64,000 nt of DNA from Streptomyces sp. A2-16 (GTDB lineage: Bacteria; Actinomycetota; Actinomycetes; Streptomycetales; Streptomycetaceae). The notes below the pieces were generated by a model that was given only the letters and a program-made list of their open reading frames with translations, made no database searches and was not told the origin of the DNA. Positions 16,134-25,167 of the stretch are shown here, one piece after another (within the stretch, counting starts at the first letter, position 1; every line of letters starts with the position of its first letter). Location of the stretch: contig NZ_CP063808.1 of assembly GCF_018128905.1 (NCBI RefSeq), forward strand, positions 7,874,001-7,938,000, read 5' to 3'. Both the position numbers and the translations under genes were made by a program.

Positions 16134-16565
16134 CTACTTCTTGGACTTGGCCGCCTTGGGCGTCACCAGCCGGCTGCCACTCCAGTCCTTGCCCACGCTG
16201 ACGCTCTTGGAGGCGGACAGGCCTGCCGTCGTCGCGGCTTCGGAGATGTCGCTCGGCTCCACGTAGCCGTCCCGGCCGGTCTTCGGCGTCAGCAACAGGA
16301 TCGAGCCGCCCTCCTCGATGTACGTGGTGGCGTCCACCAGTACATCGGTCAGGTCGCCGTCCTCGTCACGGAACCAGAGCACCACGGCATCGGCGACGTC
16401 GTCGTAGTCCTCGTCCACAAGGTCGCTGCCGATGACTTGCTCGATGGCCTCGCGGAGTTCCTGGTCTACGTCGTCGTCGTAGCCGATCTCCTGGACCACC
16501 TGCTCGGGCTGGAACCCCAGCCTCACGGCAGGGCTCGTTTCCGCGTGGTCCGCGGTCGCGCTCAC
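16134..16565 (-). CDS. DUF3052 family protein
   Basis: 143 residues with an acidic N-terminal half (YDDDVDQEL, DEDYDDVADAVVLWFRDEDGDL) and a Lys-rich end. This matches DUF3052, an actinobacterial family usually found divergent from aceE as here. Function is unknown. The GTG start has AGGAGG 5 nt upstream. The constant pairing with aceE suggests a link to pyruvate dehydrogenase expression or assembly, but no motif shows it. Confidence 0.88.
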   Translation of the reverse strand: MSATADHAETSPAVRLGFQPEQVVQEIGYDDDVDQELREAIEQVIGSDLVDEDYDDVADAVVLWFRDEDGDLTDVLVDATTYIEEGGSILLLTPKTGRDGYVEPSDISEAATTAGLSASKSVSVGKDWSGSRLVTPKAAKSKK

Positions 16566-16907
16566 GGGTTGCCTCCTGATCTTGTCTTTGGGTATGTCTC
16601 AGCCACGCGCGTGCGCGAAGCATTGGCCGTAGTCCACACGGGCGGGGCGGATCGCGCAAGTACCCGGCGTTTCAGACCGCCGAAACGGTGACGTTCCGGA
16701 AGTGTCACCGCAACTACAGGCACATCATCGCGGTCGCCTCGTGACGCATGCCACACCTTTCTGCCCTCTTTGCGTGTTTGGGAACCATACCCGGGTGCGG
16801 GGCCCCGGGTTACCCCGGAGTAGAGATGACGTTTGGCCCCCCGAGGTACACGATGGGGAGCGGTGCAGACATACAGAAATACGGCCCTCTGACAGGTAAG
16901 GAACAGC
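16566..16907. promoter_or_regulatory. Divergent DUF3052/aceE intergenic region (342 bp)
   Basis: No convincing gene is present. The stretch must hold both promoters. I see a GC-palindromic patch (ACCCGGGT, then GGGGCCCCGGGTTACCCCGG, about 16789-16820) that could be an operator, but no unambiguous -35/-10 pair. AAGGAAC near 16900 is the aceE ribosome site. Confidence 0.4.
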
Positions 16908-19640
16908 GTGGCTTCCGGATCCGATCGCAACCCGATCATCATTGGCGGCCTTCCGAGTCAGGTTCCTGACTTCGATCCCGAGGAAACCCAGGAGTGGCTC
17001 GACTCCCTCGACGCCGCCGTGGACGAGCGCGGCCGGGAGCGGGCCCGCTATCTGATGCTGCGGCTCATCGAGCGGGCCCGCGAGAAGCGTGTGGCCGTGC
17101 CCGAGATGCGCAGCACGGACTACGTGAACACCATCCCGACCAGGGCTGAACCGTTCTTCCCGGGCAACGAGGAGATCGAGCGGAAGATCCTGAACGCCAC
17201 CCGGTGGAACGCGGCCGTGATGGTCTCGCGCGCCCAGCGTCCCGGGATCGGTGTCGGCGGCCACATCGCCACCTTCGCCTCCTCCGCGTCCCTGTACGAC
17301 GTCGGCTTCAACCACTTCTTCCGCGGCAAGGACGAGGGAGACGGCGGCGACCAGGTCTTCTTCCAGGGGCACGCCTCCCCCGGCATCTACGCGCGCGCGT
17401 TCCTGCTGGACCGGCTCAGCGAGGACAACCTCGACGCGTTCCGCCAGGAGAAGTCGAAGGCGCCGCACGGGCTGTCCTCGTACCCGCACCCGCGGCTGAT
17501 GCCGGACTTCTGGGAGTTCCCGACCGTGTCGATGGGCCTCGGCCCGATCGGCGCGATCTACCAGGCCCGGATGAACCGCTACATGCACGCGCGCGGGATC
17601 GCGGACACGAGCAAGTCCCATGTGTGGGCGTTCCTCGGCGACGGCGAGATGGACGAGCCCGAGTCGCTCGGTCAGCTGACCATCGCCGCCCGTGAGGGCC
17701 TGGACAACCTGACCTTCGTCGTCAACTGCAACCTCCAGCGCCTCGACGGCCCGGTGCGCGGCAACGGCAAGGTCATCCAGGAGCTGGAGTCCGTCTTCCG
17801 GGGCGCCGGCTGGAACGTCATCAAGCTGATCTGGGACCGGACCTGGGACCCGCTGCTCGCGCAGGACCGCGACGGCATCCTCGTCAACCGGATGAACACC
17901 ACCCCGGACGGCCAGTTCCAGACCTACGCGACCGAGTCCGGCTCCTACATCCGCGAGCACTTCTTCGGCGACGACCAGCGGCTGCGCGCGATGGTCGAGG
18001 GCATGACCGACGACCAGATCCTGCACCTGGGCCGCGGCGGTCACGACCACAGGAAGATCTACGCGGCGTTCAAGGCGGCCGTGGAGCACACGGGCCAGCC
18101 GACGGTCATCCTCGCCAAGACCGTCAAGGGCTGGACGCTGGGCCCGAACTTCGAGGGCCGCAACGCCACGCACCAGATGAAGAAGCTGACGGTCGACGAC
18201 CTCAAGGGCTTCCGCGACCGGCTGCACCTGCCGATCTCCGACAAGGAGCTGGAGTCGGGCGCGCCGCCCTACTACCACCCGGGCCGGAACTCGGAGGAGA
18301 TCCAGTACATGCACGACCGCCGACTCGGTCTCGGCGGTTACGTCCCCACGCGCGTGGTGCGCTCCAAGCCGCTCGCGCTGCCGGACGACAAGACGTACGC
18401 GACCGTGAAGAAGGGTTCCGGGCACCAGTCGATCGCCACGACGATGGCGTTCGTACGACTGCTCAAGGACCTGATGCGGGACAAGGAGCTCGGGCGGCGC
18501 TTCGTGCTGATCGCGCCGGACGAGTACCGCACCTTCGGCATGGACTCGTTCTTCCCGAGTGCGAAGATCTACAACCCGCTCGGCCAGCAGTACGAGTCGG
18601 TCGACCGGGAGCTGCTGCTCGCGTACAAGGAGTCGCCGACGGGGCAGATGCTGCACGACGGCATCTCGGAGGCGGGCTGCACGGCCTCGCTGATCGCGGC
18701 GGGTTCGGCGTACGCCACGCACGGCGAGCCGCTGATCCCGGTCTATGTCTTCTACTCGATGTTCGGTTTCCAGCGCACCGGCGACCAGTTCTGGCAGATG
18801 GCGGACCAGCTGGCGCGCGGTTTCGTCCTGGGTGCGACCGCGGGCCGCACGACTCTGACCGGTGAGGGTCTCCAGCACGCGGACGGCCACTCGCAGCTGC
18901 TCGCCTCGACCAACCCGGGCTGTGTGGCGTACGACCCGGCGTTCGGGTTCGAGATCGCGCACATCGTGCAGGACGGCCTGCGCCGGATGTACGGGCCGGA
19001 CAGCGAGGACGTCTTCTACTACCTCACCGTCTACAACGAGCCCATCCAGCACCCGGCCGAGCCGGAGAACGTCGACGCCGAGGGCATCCTCAAGGGCGTC
19101 TACCGCTACTCCGAGGGCACCTCGGGCTCGATTCCGGCGCAGATCATGGCGTCGGGCGTGGCCGTGCCGTGGGCGGTCGAGGCGCAGAAGATCCTCGCCG
19201 AGGAGTGGAACGTCAAGGCGGACGTCTGGTCGGCGACCTCCTGGAACGAACTGCGGCGCGAGGCGGTGGCCTGCGAGGAGTACAACCTGCTGCACCCGGA
19301 GGAGGAGCAGCGGGTGCCGTACGTGACGCGGAAGCTGACCGGTTCGCAGGGTCCGTTCGTGGCCGTGTCCGACTGGATGCGGGCGGTTCCGGACCAGATC
19401 GCGCGGTGGGTGCCGGGCACCTACCAGTCGCTGGGCGCCGACGGGTTCGGCTTCGCCGACACCCGGGGGGCCGCACGGCGGTTCTTCCACATCGACGCGC
19501 AGTCGATCGTGGTGGGCGTGCTGACGGAGCTGGCGCGGGAGGGGAAGGTGGACCGCTCGGTGCTGAAGCAGGCGATCGACCGGTACCAGTTGCTGGACGT
19601 CTCGGCTGCCGACCCTGGTGCGGCCGGGGGCGACGCGTAG
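16908..19640 (+). CDS. aceE: Pyruvate dehydrogenase E1 component, homodimeric
   Basis: 910 residues, the usual size of the single-chain alpha2-type E1. The thiamine diphosphate motif is GDGEMDEPESLGQL...NLTFVVNCNLQ near residues 240-280, with the conserved family segments GHIATFASSASLY, QGHASPGIYARAFL, MFGFQRTGDQFWQMAD and GEGLQHADGHS. It decarboxylates pyruvate and reductively acetylates the E2 lipoyl domain, feeding acetyl-CoA to the TCA cycle and to the fatty acid synthase encoded 11 kb away. The GTG start has AAGGAAC upstream. It stands alone as in other actinobacteria, where E2 and E3 are encoded elsewhere. Confidence 0.97.
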   Translation: MASGSDRNPIIIGGLPSQVPDFDPEETQEWLDSLDAAVDERGRERARYLMLRLIERAREKRVAVPEMRSTDYVNTIPTRAEPFFPGNEEIERKILNATRWNAAVMVSRAQRPGIGVGGHIATFASSASLYDVGFNHFFRGKDEGDGGDQVFFQGHASPGIYARAFLLDRLSEDNLDAFRQEKSKAPHGLSSYPHPRLMPDFWEFPTVSMGLGPIGAIYQARMNRYMHARGIADTSKSHVWAFLGDGEMDEPESLGQLTIAAREGLDNLTFVVNCNLQRLDGPVRGNGKVIQELESVFRGAGWNVIKLIWDRTWDPLLAQDRDGILVNRMNTTPDGQFQTYATESGSYIREHFFGDDQRLRAMVEGMTDDQILHLGRGGHDHRKIYAAFKAAVEHTGQPTVILAKTVKGWTLGPNFEGRNATHQMKKLTVDDLKGFRDRLHLPISDKELESGAPPYYHPGRNSEEIQYMHDRRLGLGGYVPTRVVRSKPLALPDDKTYATVKKGSGHQSIATTMAFVRLLKDLMRDKELGRRFVLIAPDEYRTFGMDSFFPSAKIYNPLGQQYESVDRELLLAYKESPTGQMLHDGISEAGCTASLIAAGSAYATHGEPLIPVYVFYSMFGFQRTGDQFWQMADQLARGFVLGATAGRTTLTGEGLQHADGHSQLLASTNPGCVAYDPAFGFEIAHIVQDGLRRMYGPDSEDVFYYLTVYNEPIQHPAEPENVDAEGILKGVYRYSEGTSGSIPAQIMASGVAVPWAVEAQKILAEEWNVKADVWSATSWNELRREAVACEEYNLLHPEEEQRVPYVTRKLTGSQGPFVAVSDWMRAVPDQIARWVPGTYQSLGADGFGFADTRGAARRFFHIDAQSIVVGVLTELAREGKVDRSVLKQAIDRYQLLDVSAADPGAAGGDA

Positions 19641-19751
19641 TCGTGTCGCCGCGGGCCGGGGACTGATCGCGCGGTCCCCGCGCCCCCTGGGGGTCGGAAG
19701 GGCGGTGGCTTTGTGGCTCACCGCCCTTCACTGTTTCCTTACGATGCGGGC

Positions 19752-20489
19752 ATGGAAGAACAGTCGGCGCAGGGCCGTTGGGAACAGCGCACCCAGCGGC
19801 CCCTTCTGGCGCTCGCGGTGTTGTTCGCCATCGCCTATGCCGTGCCGATCGTGGACACCTCGGCGGGGCATTCGCTGACAGCGGCGTGCACGGTGGTCGA
19901 GTGGGTGGTGTGGGGGGTCTTCGCGGTGGACTACCTCATGCGGCTGTCGCTCTCGCAGGATCGCCGTGGATTCGTACGGCAGCACTGGCTGGACCTGTGC
20001 GCCGTGGTGCTGCCCCTCATACAGCCCCTCCGTCTGCTGCGGCTGGTCTCCACGCTGCTGCTGGTGGGGCGGCGGGCGCGGATGGCCTCGCAGATCCGGG
20101 TGACGACGTATGTCGGCGGGGCGGTCGTCGGGCTGCTGATGTTCGGCTCGCTGGCCGTGCTCTCGGTGGAACGGGACTCGCCGGACGGGAACATCCGGAC
20201 GCTGGGTGACGCGGTGTGGTGGTCCTTCACGACCATGACGACGGTCGGCTACGGCGACCACGCCCCGACCACCGGCCTGGGCCGCATGATCGCGGTCGGG
20301 CTGATGCTCTCCGGCATCGCCCTCCTCGGTGTCGTCACCGCGAACATCGCCGCCTGGTTCATCGAGCGCTTCGAGAAGGACGACGTCGAGGAACGCCAGC
20401 AGACGGAGGCGATCCAGGCCCTGACAGAGGAAGTCCGAGCCCTGCGAGCAGAGGTGGCGGCCCTGCGCAGGACGTCCGTCGGGGGGTAG
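19752..20489 (+). CDS. Voltage-gated-type potassium channel
   Basis: 245 residues with several hydrophobic segments, an Arg-rich stretch near RLLRLVSTLLLVGRRARM that resembles a voltage sensor, and the selectivity filter TTVGYGD in the pore loop. The C-terminal 35 residues form a Glu/Gln-rich coiled coil typical of tetramer assembly. TACGAT (19740-19745) lies 6 nt before the ATG, so the mRNA is probably leaderless. A strong hairpin follows the duplicated genes just downstream. Confidence 0.9.
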   Translation: MEEQSAQGRWEQRTQRPLLALAVLFAIAYAVPIVDTSAGHSLTAACTVVEWVVWGVFAVDYLMRLSLSQDRRGFVRQHWLDLCAVVLPLIQPLRLLRLVSTLLLVGRRARMASQIRVTTYVGGAVVGLLMFGSLAVLSVERDSPDGNIRTLGDAVWWSFTTMTTVGYGDHAPTTGLGRMIAVGLMLSGIALLGVVTANIAAWFIERFEKDDVEERQQTEAIQALTEEVRALRAEVAALRRTSVGG

Positions 20490-20536
20490 ACCCGCCCGCG
20501 GCTCGACCAGAAGCCGACCGTCGGCAGACACGAGGC

Positions 20537-20564
20537 GGGCCCCCGGTCGTCCCACCGGGGGCCC
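20537..20564. terminator. Hairpin in duplication copy A
   Basis: GGGCCCCCGGT and its complement with a 6-nt loop. It lies between the channel gene and the convergent small membrane-protein gene, so it can serve both. Confidence 0.7.
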
Positions 20565-20583
20565 TTCCCTCACGCGCCCCGGG

Positions 20584-20814
20584 TCAGAACAGACCGCTGC
20601 CCGGGGTGGCCGCCCCGGCGATCCAGATGATCGCCAGAAGCGTGTCGATGGCGCCCAGAACGAAGGCGACCAGAGCCGGCCAGGCGCGGTTGCCGCCGCC
20701 CGACCACGTACGGCCCATGGCAAGCCAACCGCAGACGATCGCGACAGGGCCCAGAATGATTCCCAGCACGAAGAAACCGGCGATCGCGCAGATACCGACC
20801 CCTCTGGGGGACAC
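20584..20814 (-). CDS. Small membrane protein, 5'-shortened duplicate
   Basis: 76 residues from a GTG at 20814. The hydrophobic core is identical to the neighbour at 20940 (GVICAIAGFFVLG-type, then GPVAIVCGWLAMG and two further membrane helices). The native N terminus is absent because the duplication starts inside the gene. The GTG lies in a 30-bp in-frame insertion containing CTGGGGGACACCCCCAG. All five base differences in the shared coding part are synonymous, so this copy may still be under selection. It looks DUF4190-like and its function is unknown. Confidence 0.5.
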   Translation of the reverse strand: MSPRGVGICAIAGFFVLGIILGPVAIVCGWLAMGRTWSGGGNRAWPALVAFVLGAIDTLLAIIWIAGAATPGSGLF

Positions 20815-20875
20815 CCCCAGACCCCCGGCGATGATTCCGAGCGTCGCGCGGTCCGGCCCGGTCCGTGACCCCGTC

Positions 20876-21201
20876 GTCGCCAGACACGAGGCGGGCCCCC
20901 GGTCGTCCCACCGGGGGCCCTTCCCTCACGCGCCCCGGGTCAGAACAGACCGCTGCCCGGGGTGGCCGCCCCGGCGATCCAGATGATCGCCAGAAGCGTG
21001 TCGATGGCGCCCAGGACGAAGGCGACCAGGGCCGGCCAGGCGCGGTTGCCGCCGCCCGACCACGTACGGCCCATGGCAAGCCAACCGCAGACGATCGCGA
21101 CAGGGCCCAGGATGATGCCCAGTACGAAGAAACCGGCGATCGCGCAGATGACTCCGATGATTCCGAGCGTCGCGCGGTCCGGCCCGGTCCGTGACCCCGT
21201 C
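20876..21201. repeat. Tandem duplication unit, copy B (326 bp)
   Basis: Second, adjacent copy of the unit starting at 20520. It is the complete parental version, because its gene continues upstream to a normal start at 21251. Confidence 0.9.
20893..20920 (-). terminator. Hairpin in duplication copy B
   Basis: Identical to the hairpin at 20537-20564. It lies just past the stop of the full-length small membrane-protein gene and upstream of its duplicate, so it may limit read-through into the duplicate. Confidence 0.65.
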
Positions 21202-21251
21202 CGGCCACGTGATCGGGGGTATTTGCGCGTTCCCTGTCCGAAGCTCGCCAT
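20940..21251 (-). CDS. Small membrane protein, DUF4190-like
   Basis: 103 residues. The ATG at 21251 has GGGAG 6 nt upstream; a second ATG directly before it is less well spaced. The basic hydrophilic N terminus (about 28 residues) is followed by three to four hydrophobic helices with Gly-rich turns. This resembles DUF4190 proteins, which are small actinobacterial membrane proteins of unknown role. It is the parent of the shortened copy at 20584-20814. Confidence 0.75.
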   Translation of the reverse strand: MASFGQGTRKYPRSRGRTGSRTGPDRATLGIIGVICAIAGFFVLGIILGPVAIVCGWLAMGRTWSGGGNRAWPALVAFVLGAIDTLLAIIWIAGAATPGSGLF

Positions 21252-21506
21252 CATCAACTCCCTGACACCCTTGGTTGGTTGGGTCCGTCTCGGGTTCAAC
21301 GATGCGAGTACCCCGGTATTCGCCGTCAATTCTCCGGCCTTGCGGCGCGCCGCCCCCCTCCGGCAGCGCGCCGCAGCGCCGTCCGCCCCCCGCATCGCAC
21401 GAACGTGCCGTGCGGAGGGCATGACTTACTGTGACCTGCGGCGCGTACCGAGGGCGAGAAATCTTTAGCCTCTTCACCCTGATAGGCGAAGAACGCTGAA
21501 GTCCCG

Positions 21507-23126
21507 TCAGATGTGGCCGACGCCCGCGCCCGCCTCCGCGTTCTCCCCGCGCTTGGTGAGCAGGGCGACGAGAACGGCGAACGCCGCAACCCCCGCGGCG
21601 ACGAGGGACGCGAGGCTCATCCCGGAGATGAACGTGTCGTGGGCGACGCCGGCGATCTTCGCCGCGATCTCCGGCGGAGTCCCCTTGGCGACCGGGGGCA
21701 CGCCCACCTGCACCGCCTCCGACGCCTGGTCCAGCTGAGCCGGCGTCAGCGCCGGCAGCCCCGCGTCCTTCCAGTTGGCCGCGAGGTCGCCGTCCACCTT
21801 GGAGGCCATCACGGCGCCGAGGACGGCCGTACCGAGGCTGCCGCCGATCTGCATCGCGGCCTGCTGGAGACCGCCGGCCACCCCGGAGAGCTCCATGGGC
21901 GCGTTGCCCACGATGACCTCGGTGGCGCCGACCATGACCGGTGCGAGGCCGAGGCCGAGCAGGGCGAACCACAGCGACATGACGGCACTGCCGGTGTCCG
22001 TCTCCAGCGTCGACATCCCGAACATGGCGATCGCGACGGACGCCATGCCGCCGGCCAGCGGGATGCGCGGGCCCAGCTTGGTGATCAGCACACCCGCGAG
22101 CGGGGAGCCGACGATCATCATCCCGGTCAGCGGGAGCAGGTGGAGACCGGCGTCGATCGGGCTCATGCCGTGCACGTTCTGGAGGTAGAAGGTCACGAAG
22201 AACAGACCGCCCATGAACGCGATCGCCATGAGGACCATGAGGACCACACCCGCCGACAGCGCCACCGAGCGGAACAGCGCGAGCGGGATCAGCGGCTCCT
22301 TGACCTTCGTCTCCCAGAAGGCGAACAGCGCGAAGCCCACGAGGGAGGCGAGGACGAAGGTCCACGTCAGCCCGTCGCCCCAGCCCCAGGTCGGGGCCTT
22401 GATGAGCGCCCACACCAGGCAGAACATGGCGGCGGACAGCAGGGCTATGCCCAGGATGTCGAAGGAGCGCGGGGCGTTCTCGGCGCGGTGGTCGAGGAGG
22501 ATCAGCACACCGAGGACGAGGGCGAGGACACCCACCGGCACGTTGATGAAGAACACCGACTGCCAGTTGACGTGCTCGACGAGGACACCGCCGAGGATCG
22601 GGCCGCCGGCGGTGGAGGCGCCGATGACCATGCCCCAGATGCCGATGGCCATGTTGAGCTTCTCGGCCGGGAAGGTGGCCCGCAGCAGACCGAGCGCGGC
22701 GGGCATCAGCAGGGCGCCGAACAGGCCCTGCAGCACGCGGAAGGTGACGACCGCGGCGATGCTGCTGGACAGTCCGATCGCACCCGAGGCGGCGGCGAAG
22801 CCGACGACACCGATCAGGAAGGTCTGGCGGTGGCCGAAGCGGTCACCCAGCTTGCCCGCGGTGATCAGGGCGACCGCCAGCGCGAGGAAGTAGCCGTTGG
22901 TGATCCACTGGACGTCCGCGAAGCTCGCCTTGAGGTCGGCCTGGATGGCCGGGTTGGCGATGGCCACGATGGTGCCGTCCAGGGCCACCATCATGACGCC
23001 GACAGCCACGGTCAGGAGGGTGAGCCACGGGTGGCCGCGCAGCCCGGAGGCGGGTGCCTGATCCGACGGGGACGGTGACGCCCCGTCCCCCGGCCCCGTC
23101 TTGTCGAGGGTGGTCTGACTAGTCAT
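21507..23126 (-). CDS. MFS drug exporter, DHA2 (EmrB/QacA) family
   Basis: 539 residues with about 14 hydrophobic segments. The DHA2 motif is VALDGTIVAIANPAIQ in helix 1, with the loop motif GKLGDRFGHR between helices 2 and 3. It should export cationic or amphipathic drugs with proton antiport. TAGCCT (23134-23139, minus strand) lies 7 nt before the ATG, with TTGTCA 18 bp further upstream, giving a leaderless transcript. It is divergent from a TetR gene 66 bp away, the standard layout for an exporter and its repressor. Confidence 0.93.
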   Translation of the reverse strand: MTSQTTLDKTGPGDGASPSPSDQAPASGLRGHPWLTLLTVAVGVMMVALDGTIVAIANPAIQADLKASFADVQWITNGYFLALAVALITAGKLGDRFGHRQTFLIGVVGFAAASGAIGLSSSIAAVVTFRVLQGLFGALLMPAALGLLRATFPAEKLNMAIGIWGMVIGASTAGGPILGGVLVEHVNWQSVFFINVPVGVLALVLGVLILLDHRAENAPRSFDILGIALLSAAMFCLVWALIKAPTWGWGDGLTWTFVLASLVGFALFAFWETKVKEPLIPLALFRSVALSAGVVLMVLMAIAFMGGLFFVTFYLQNVHGMSPIDAGLHLLPLTGMMIVGSPLAGVLITKLGPRIPLAGGMASVAIAMFGMSTLETDTGSAVMSLWFALLGLGLAPVMVGATEVIVGNAPMELSGVAGGLQQAAMQIGGSLGTAVLGAVMASKVDGDLAANWKDAGLPALTPAQLDQASEAVQVGVPPVAKGTPPEIAAKIAGVAHDTFISGMSLASLVAAGVAAFAVLVALLTKRGENAEAGAGVGHI

Positions 23127-23192
23127 GTGTTCGAGGCTAGTGACAGCCGCTGACAATTGACAAACCAATTCACAAGTCGGTAACTGACACCA
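23127..23192. promoter_or_regulatory. Divergent exporter/TetR promoter region
   Basis: 66 bp between two starts, AT-richer than its surroundings. It contains TGACAATTGACA (repeated TGACA around CAATTG) and CCAATTCAC. The exporter -35 (TTGTCA, 23158-23163) and -10 (TAGCCT, 23134-23139) are read on the minus strand. Any TetR operator must overlap both promoters here, but no long perfect palindrome is visible. Confidence 0.5.
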
Positions 23193-23828
23193 ATGGAAAC
23201 TCTGCGAGAGCGCAAGAAGCACCGCACCCGTGAGGCACTGCTGCGGGTGGCGATCGAGTTGTTCACCACCCGGGGCTACGAGCGGACGACCGTCGACGAC
23301 ATCGCCGACTCCGTCGGGGTCTCGCAGCGCACCTTCTTCCGCTACTTCGCCGGCAAGGAGGACGCGGCGCTCGCGCTCGACGAGATGACGGTGGCGCACT
23401 TCGTCGAGGGCGTACGGGCGCGCCCGCCGCACGAGGTCCCGCTGGAGGCGCTGCGCCAGGCCGTCCTCCAGGGCTGGGACACACTGCACGAGGTCGTCGA
23501 GTCCGTGGTGCCGGTGGAGCGGTTCCTCGCGATGTACCGGGTGATCGAGTCGACCCCCGTGCTGCTCGCCGCCCACCTGCGGCGCTCCGCGGAGGTCGAG
23601 GAGGTGCTCGCGCGCGTGCTCGCCGAACGCGAGGGCCTCGACGCGGCCACCGACCCGCGCCCCAGGCTGCTGGTGGCCGTCTTCAGCGGGGTGATGCGGG
23701 TGACGGAACGCCAGTGGCTGTCCGAGGGGGAGTTCAGTCTGGAGGCGATGCGCGAGCTGACGGCCTCCCACCTCGAACTGCTGGGTCCGGAGCTCACGGG
23801 CAAGTGGCCGCGGTACACCAAAACGTGA
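23193..23828 (+). CDS. TetR-family repressor of the adjacent exporter
   Basis: 211 residues. The N-terminal helix-turn-helix is TRGYERTTVDDIADSVGVSQRTFFRYFAGKE (about residues 26-56), followed by an all-helical ligand domain. No ribosome site precedes the ATG. The divergent arrangement suggests that it represses itself and the MFS gene until a drug-like ligand binds. Confidence 0.92.
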   Translation: METLRERKKHRTREALLRVAIELFTTRGYERTTVDDIADSVGVSQRTFFRYFAGKEDAALALDEMTVAHFVEGVRARPPHEVPLEALRQAVLQGWDTLHEVVESVVPVERFLAMYRVIESTPVLLAAHLRRSAEVEEVLARVLAEREGLDAATDPRPRLLVAVFSGVMRVTERQWLSEGEFSLEAMRELTASHLELLGPELTGKWPRYTKT

Positions 23829-23882
23829 TCCCCGTCACTGGATTAACCCGAGACCGTCCCGTTCTCCTAGTGTGTCCTTTCA

Positions 23883-25100
23883 GTGACTTCCTTCGACACC
23901 TCCCCGCAACTCAACGTCTGGCGCGCACTGCTCGCGCTGGCCGTCGTGTTCGTGATGCTGGCGACCACCGGCTGGACCGCCCTGCGCAACCAGAGGGAGG
24001 CCACGCCGCTGCAGGCCTCGCTCGAGTCCTGGTCGCACGGCCGCCTCCACGGACACCGGCTGCCGGACCCGGACACCGCCCCCGACCGGCTCACGCGATT
24101 CTTCGCCGCTCTCACCTCCCAGGAGCGCGTCCGCCTCGCCCAGCGCTACCCGCTCGCGGTCGGCAACATGAACGGCGCCCCCGTCGGACTGCGCTACCAG
24201 GCCAACCGCCTCGCGCTGCTCCAGGCCCGTGCCGTCGAGCGCACCCGCATGCACGATCCCCGGCTCACGCCGGCCGGGCAGCAGGAGGCGGGCCGCCGTA
24301 TGCACCGCTTCGAGTCGCTGACGGCACCGGAGCGCCACATCCTCGCCTTCGACCCCGACGGGTCCGGCCGGATCGCCGAGGTCTTCGGTGATCTCGGCAC
24401 GGCGCAGCGGATCTCCGTCGTCGTGCCCGGCGTCGACACCGACGTGCTCACCTTCCAGCGCACCAAGCGCAGTTACTCCGCGCCCGTCGGCATGGCCAAG
24501 GCCCTCTACAAGGCGGAGCGCACCGCGAGCCCGTCCACGCGTACCGCGGTGATCGCCTGGGCCGACTACACGGCCCCCGCCGGACTCGGCATCGACTCGG
24601 CCACCGCGATGCGCGCCGAGAACGGCGCCGTACGACTGAACGCACTGGTGCGGGCGCTGCCCGGCACCTCACCTGTCTCCCTGTTCTGCCACAGCTACGG
24701 CTCCGTGGTGTGCGGGGTGGCCGCGCACGCGCTGCCCGGCCGGGTGGCCGACATCGCGGTGGCCGGCAGCCCGGGGATGCGGGTCGCCAACGCCTCCCAT
24801 CTGCGCACCACCGCGCGTGTGTGGGCGATGCGGGACGCCGACGACTGGATTCAGGACGTGCCGTACCTGGAGGTCGGCGGGCTCGGCCACGGCGCCGACC
24901 CGGTCTCCGCCGCGTTCGGCGCGCGCGTGCTGTCCGCACGGGGTGCCGACGGGCACGCCGGTTACTTCGAGCCCGGAACGGAGAGCCTGTTCAACTTCGC
25001 CGAGATCGGCATTGGCGCATACCGCTCGGTGCACTGCGCCCACGAGGACGAAGCCTGCCGCGCCGGTTTGTCCGGCACGGACACGGCCGGACGCGCGTAG
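23883..25100 (+). CDS. DUF1023 alpha/beta-hydrolase, membrane-anchored
   Basis: 405 residues. One N-terminal membrane segment (about 14-32) is followed by an extracytoplasmic domain. DUF1023 signatures are VVVPGVDTD, the nucleophile elbow LFCHSYGSVV (Ser near residue 265) and a late DDWI...HG region for the acid and His. Substrates of the family are unknown; esterase or lipase activity is likely. TAGTGT (23869-23874) lies 8 nt before the GTG, so it is probably leaderless. Confidence 0.85.
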   Translation: MTSFDTSPQLNVWRALLALAVVFVMLATTGWTALRNQREATPLQASLESWSHGRLHGHRLPDPDTAPDRLTRFFAALTSQERVRLAQRYPLAVGNMNGAPVGLRYQANRLALLQARAVERTRMHDPRLTPAGQQEAGRRMHRFESLTAPERHILAFDPDGSGRIAEVFGDLGTAQRISVVVPGVDTDVLTFQRTKRSYSAPVGMAKALYKAERTASPSTRTAVIAWADYTAPAGLGIDSATAMRAENGAVRLNALVRALPGTSPVSLFCHSYGSVVCGVAAHALPGRVADIAVAGSPGMRVANASHLRTTARVWAMRDADDWIQDVPYLEVGGLGHGADPVSAAFGARVLSARGADGHAGYFEPGTESLFNFAEIGIGAYRSVHCAHEDEACRAGLSGTDTAGRA

Positions 25101-25167
25101 AGACTGCAGGAACTGCGGTCTGCGCGAGGAGGGGACGAAGGAGCTCGTGCCGCATACGATGACCCGC

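Larger units (their letters stand above)
20520..20875. repeat. Tandem duplication unit, copy A (356 bp)
   Basis: Copy A abuts copy B (20876-21201) directly. The two match base for base except for a few substitutions and a 30-bp longer segment in A (near 20787-20829). The unit includes a terminator-like hairpin and the 3' three quarters of a small membrane-protein gene. Confidence 0.9.

Noticed and set aside
16725..19721. 998-residue open frame opposite aceE
   Set aside because: It mirrors aceE codons; its composition (His, Arg, Val, Asp strings) is the usual antisense shadow in high-GC DNA, and aceE is certain.
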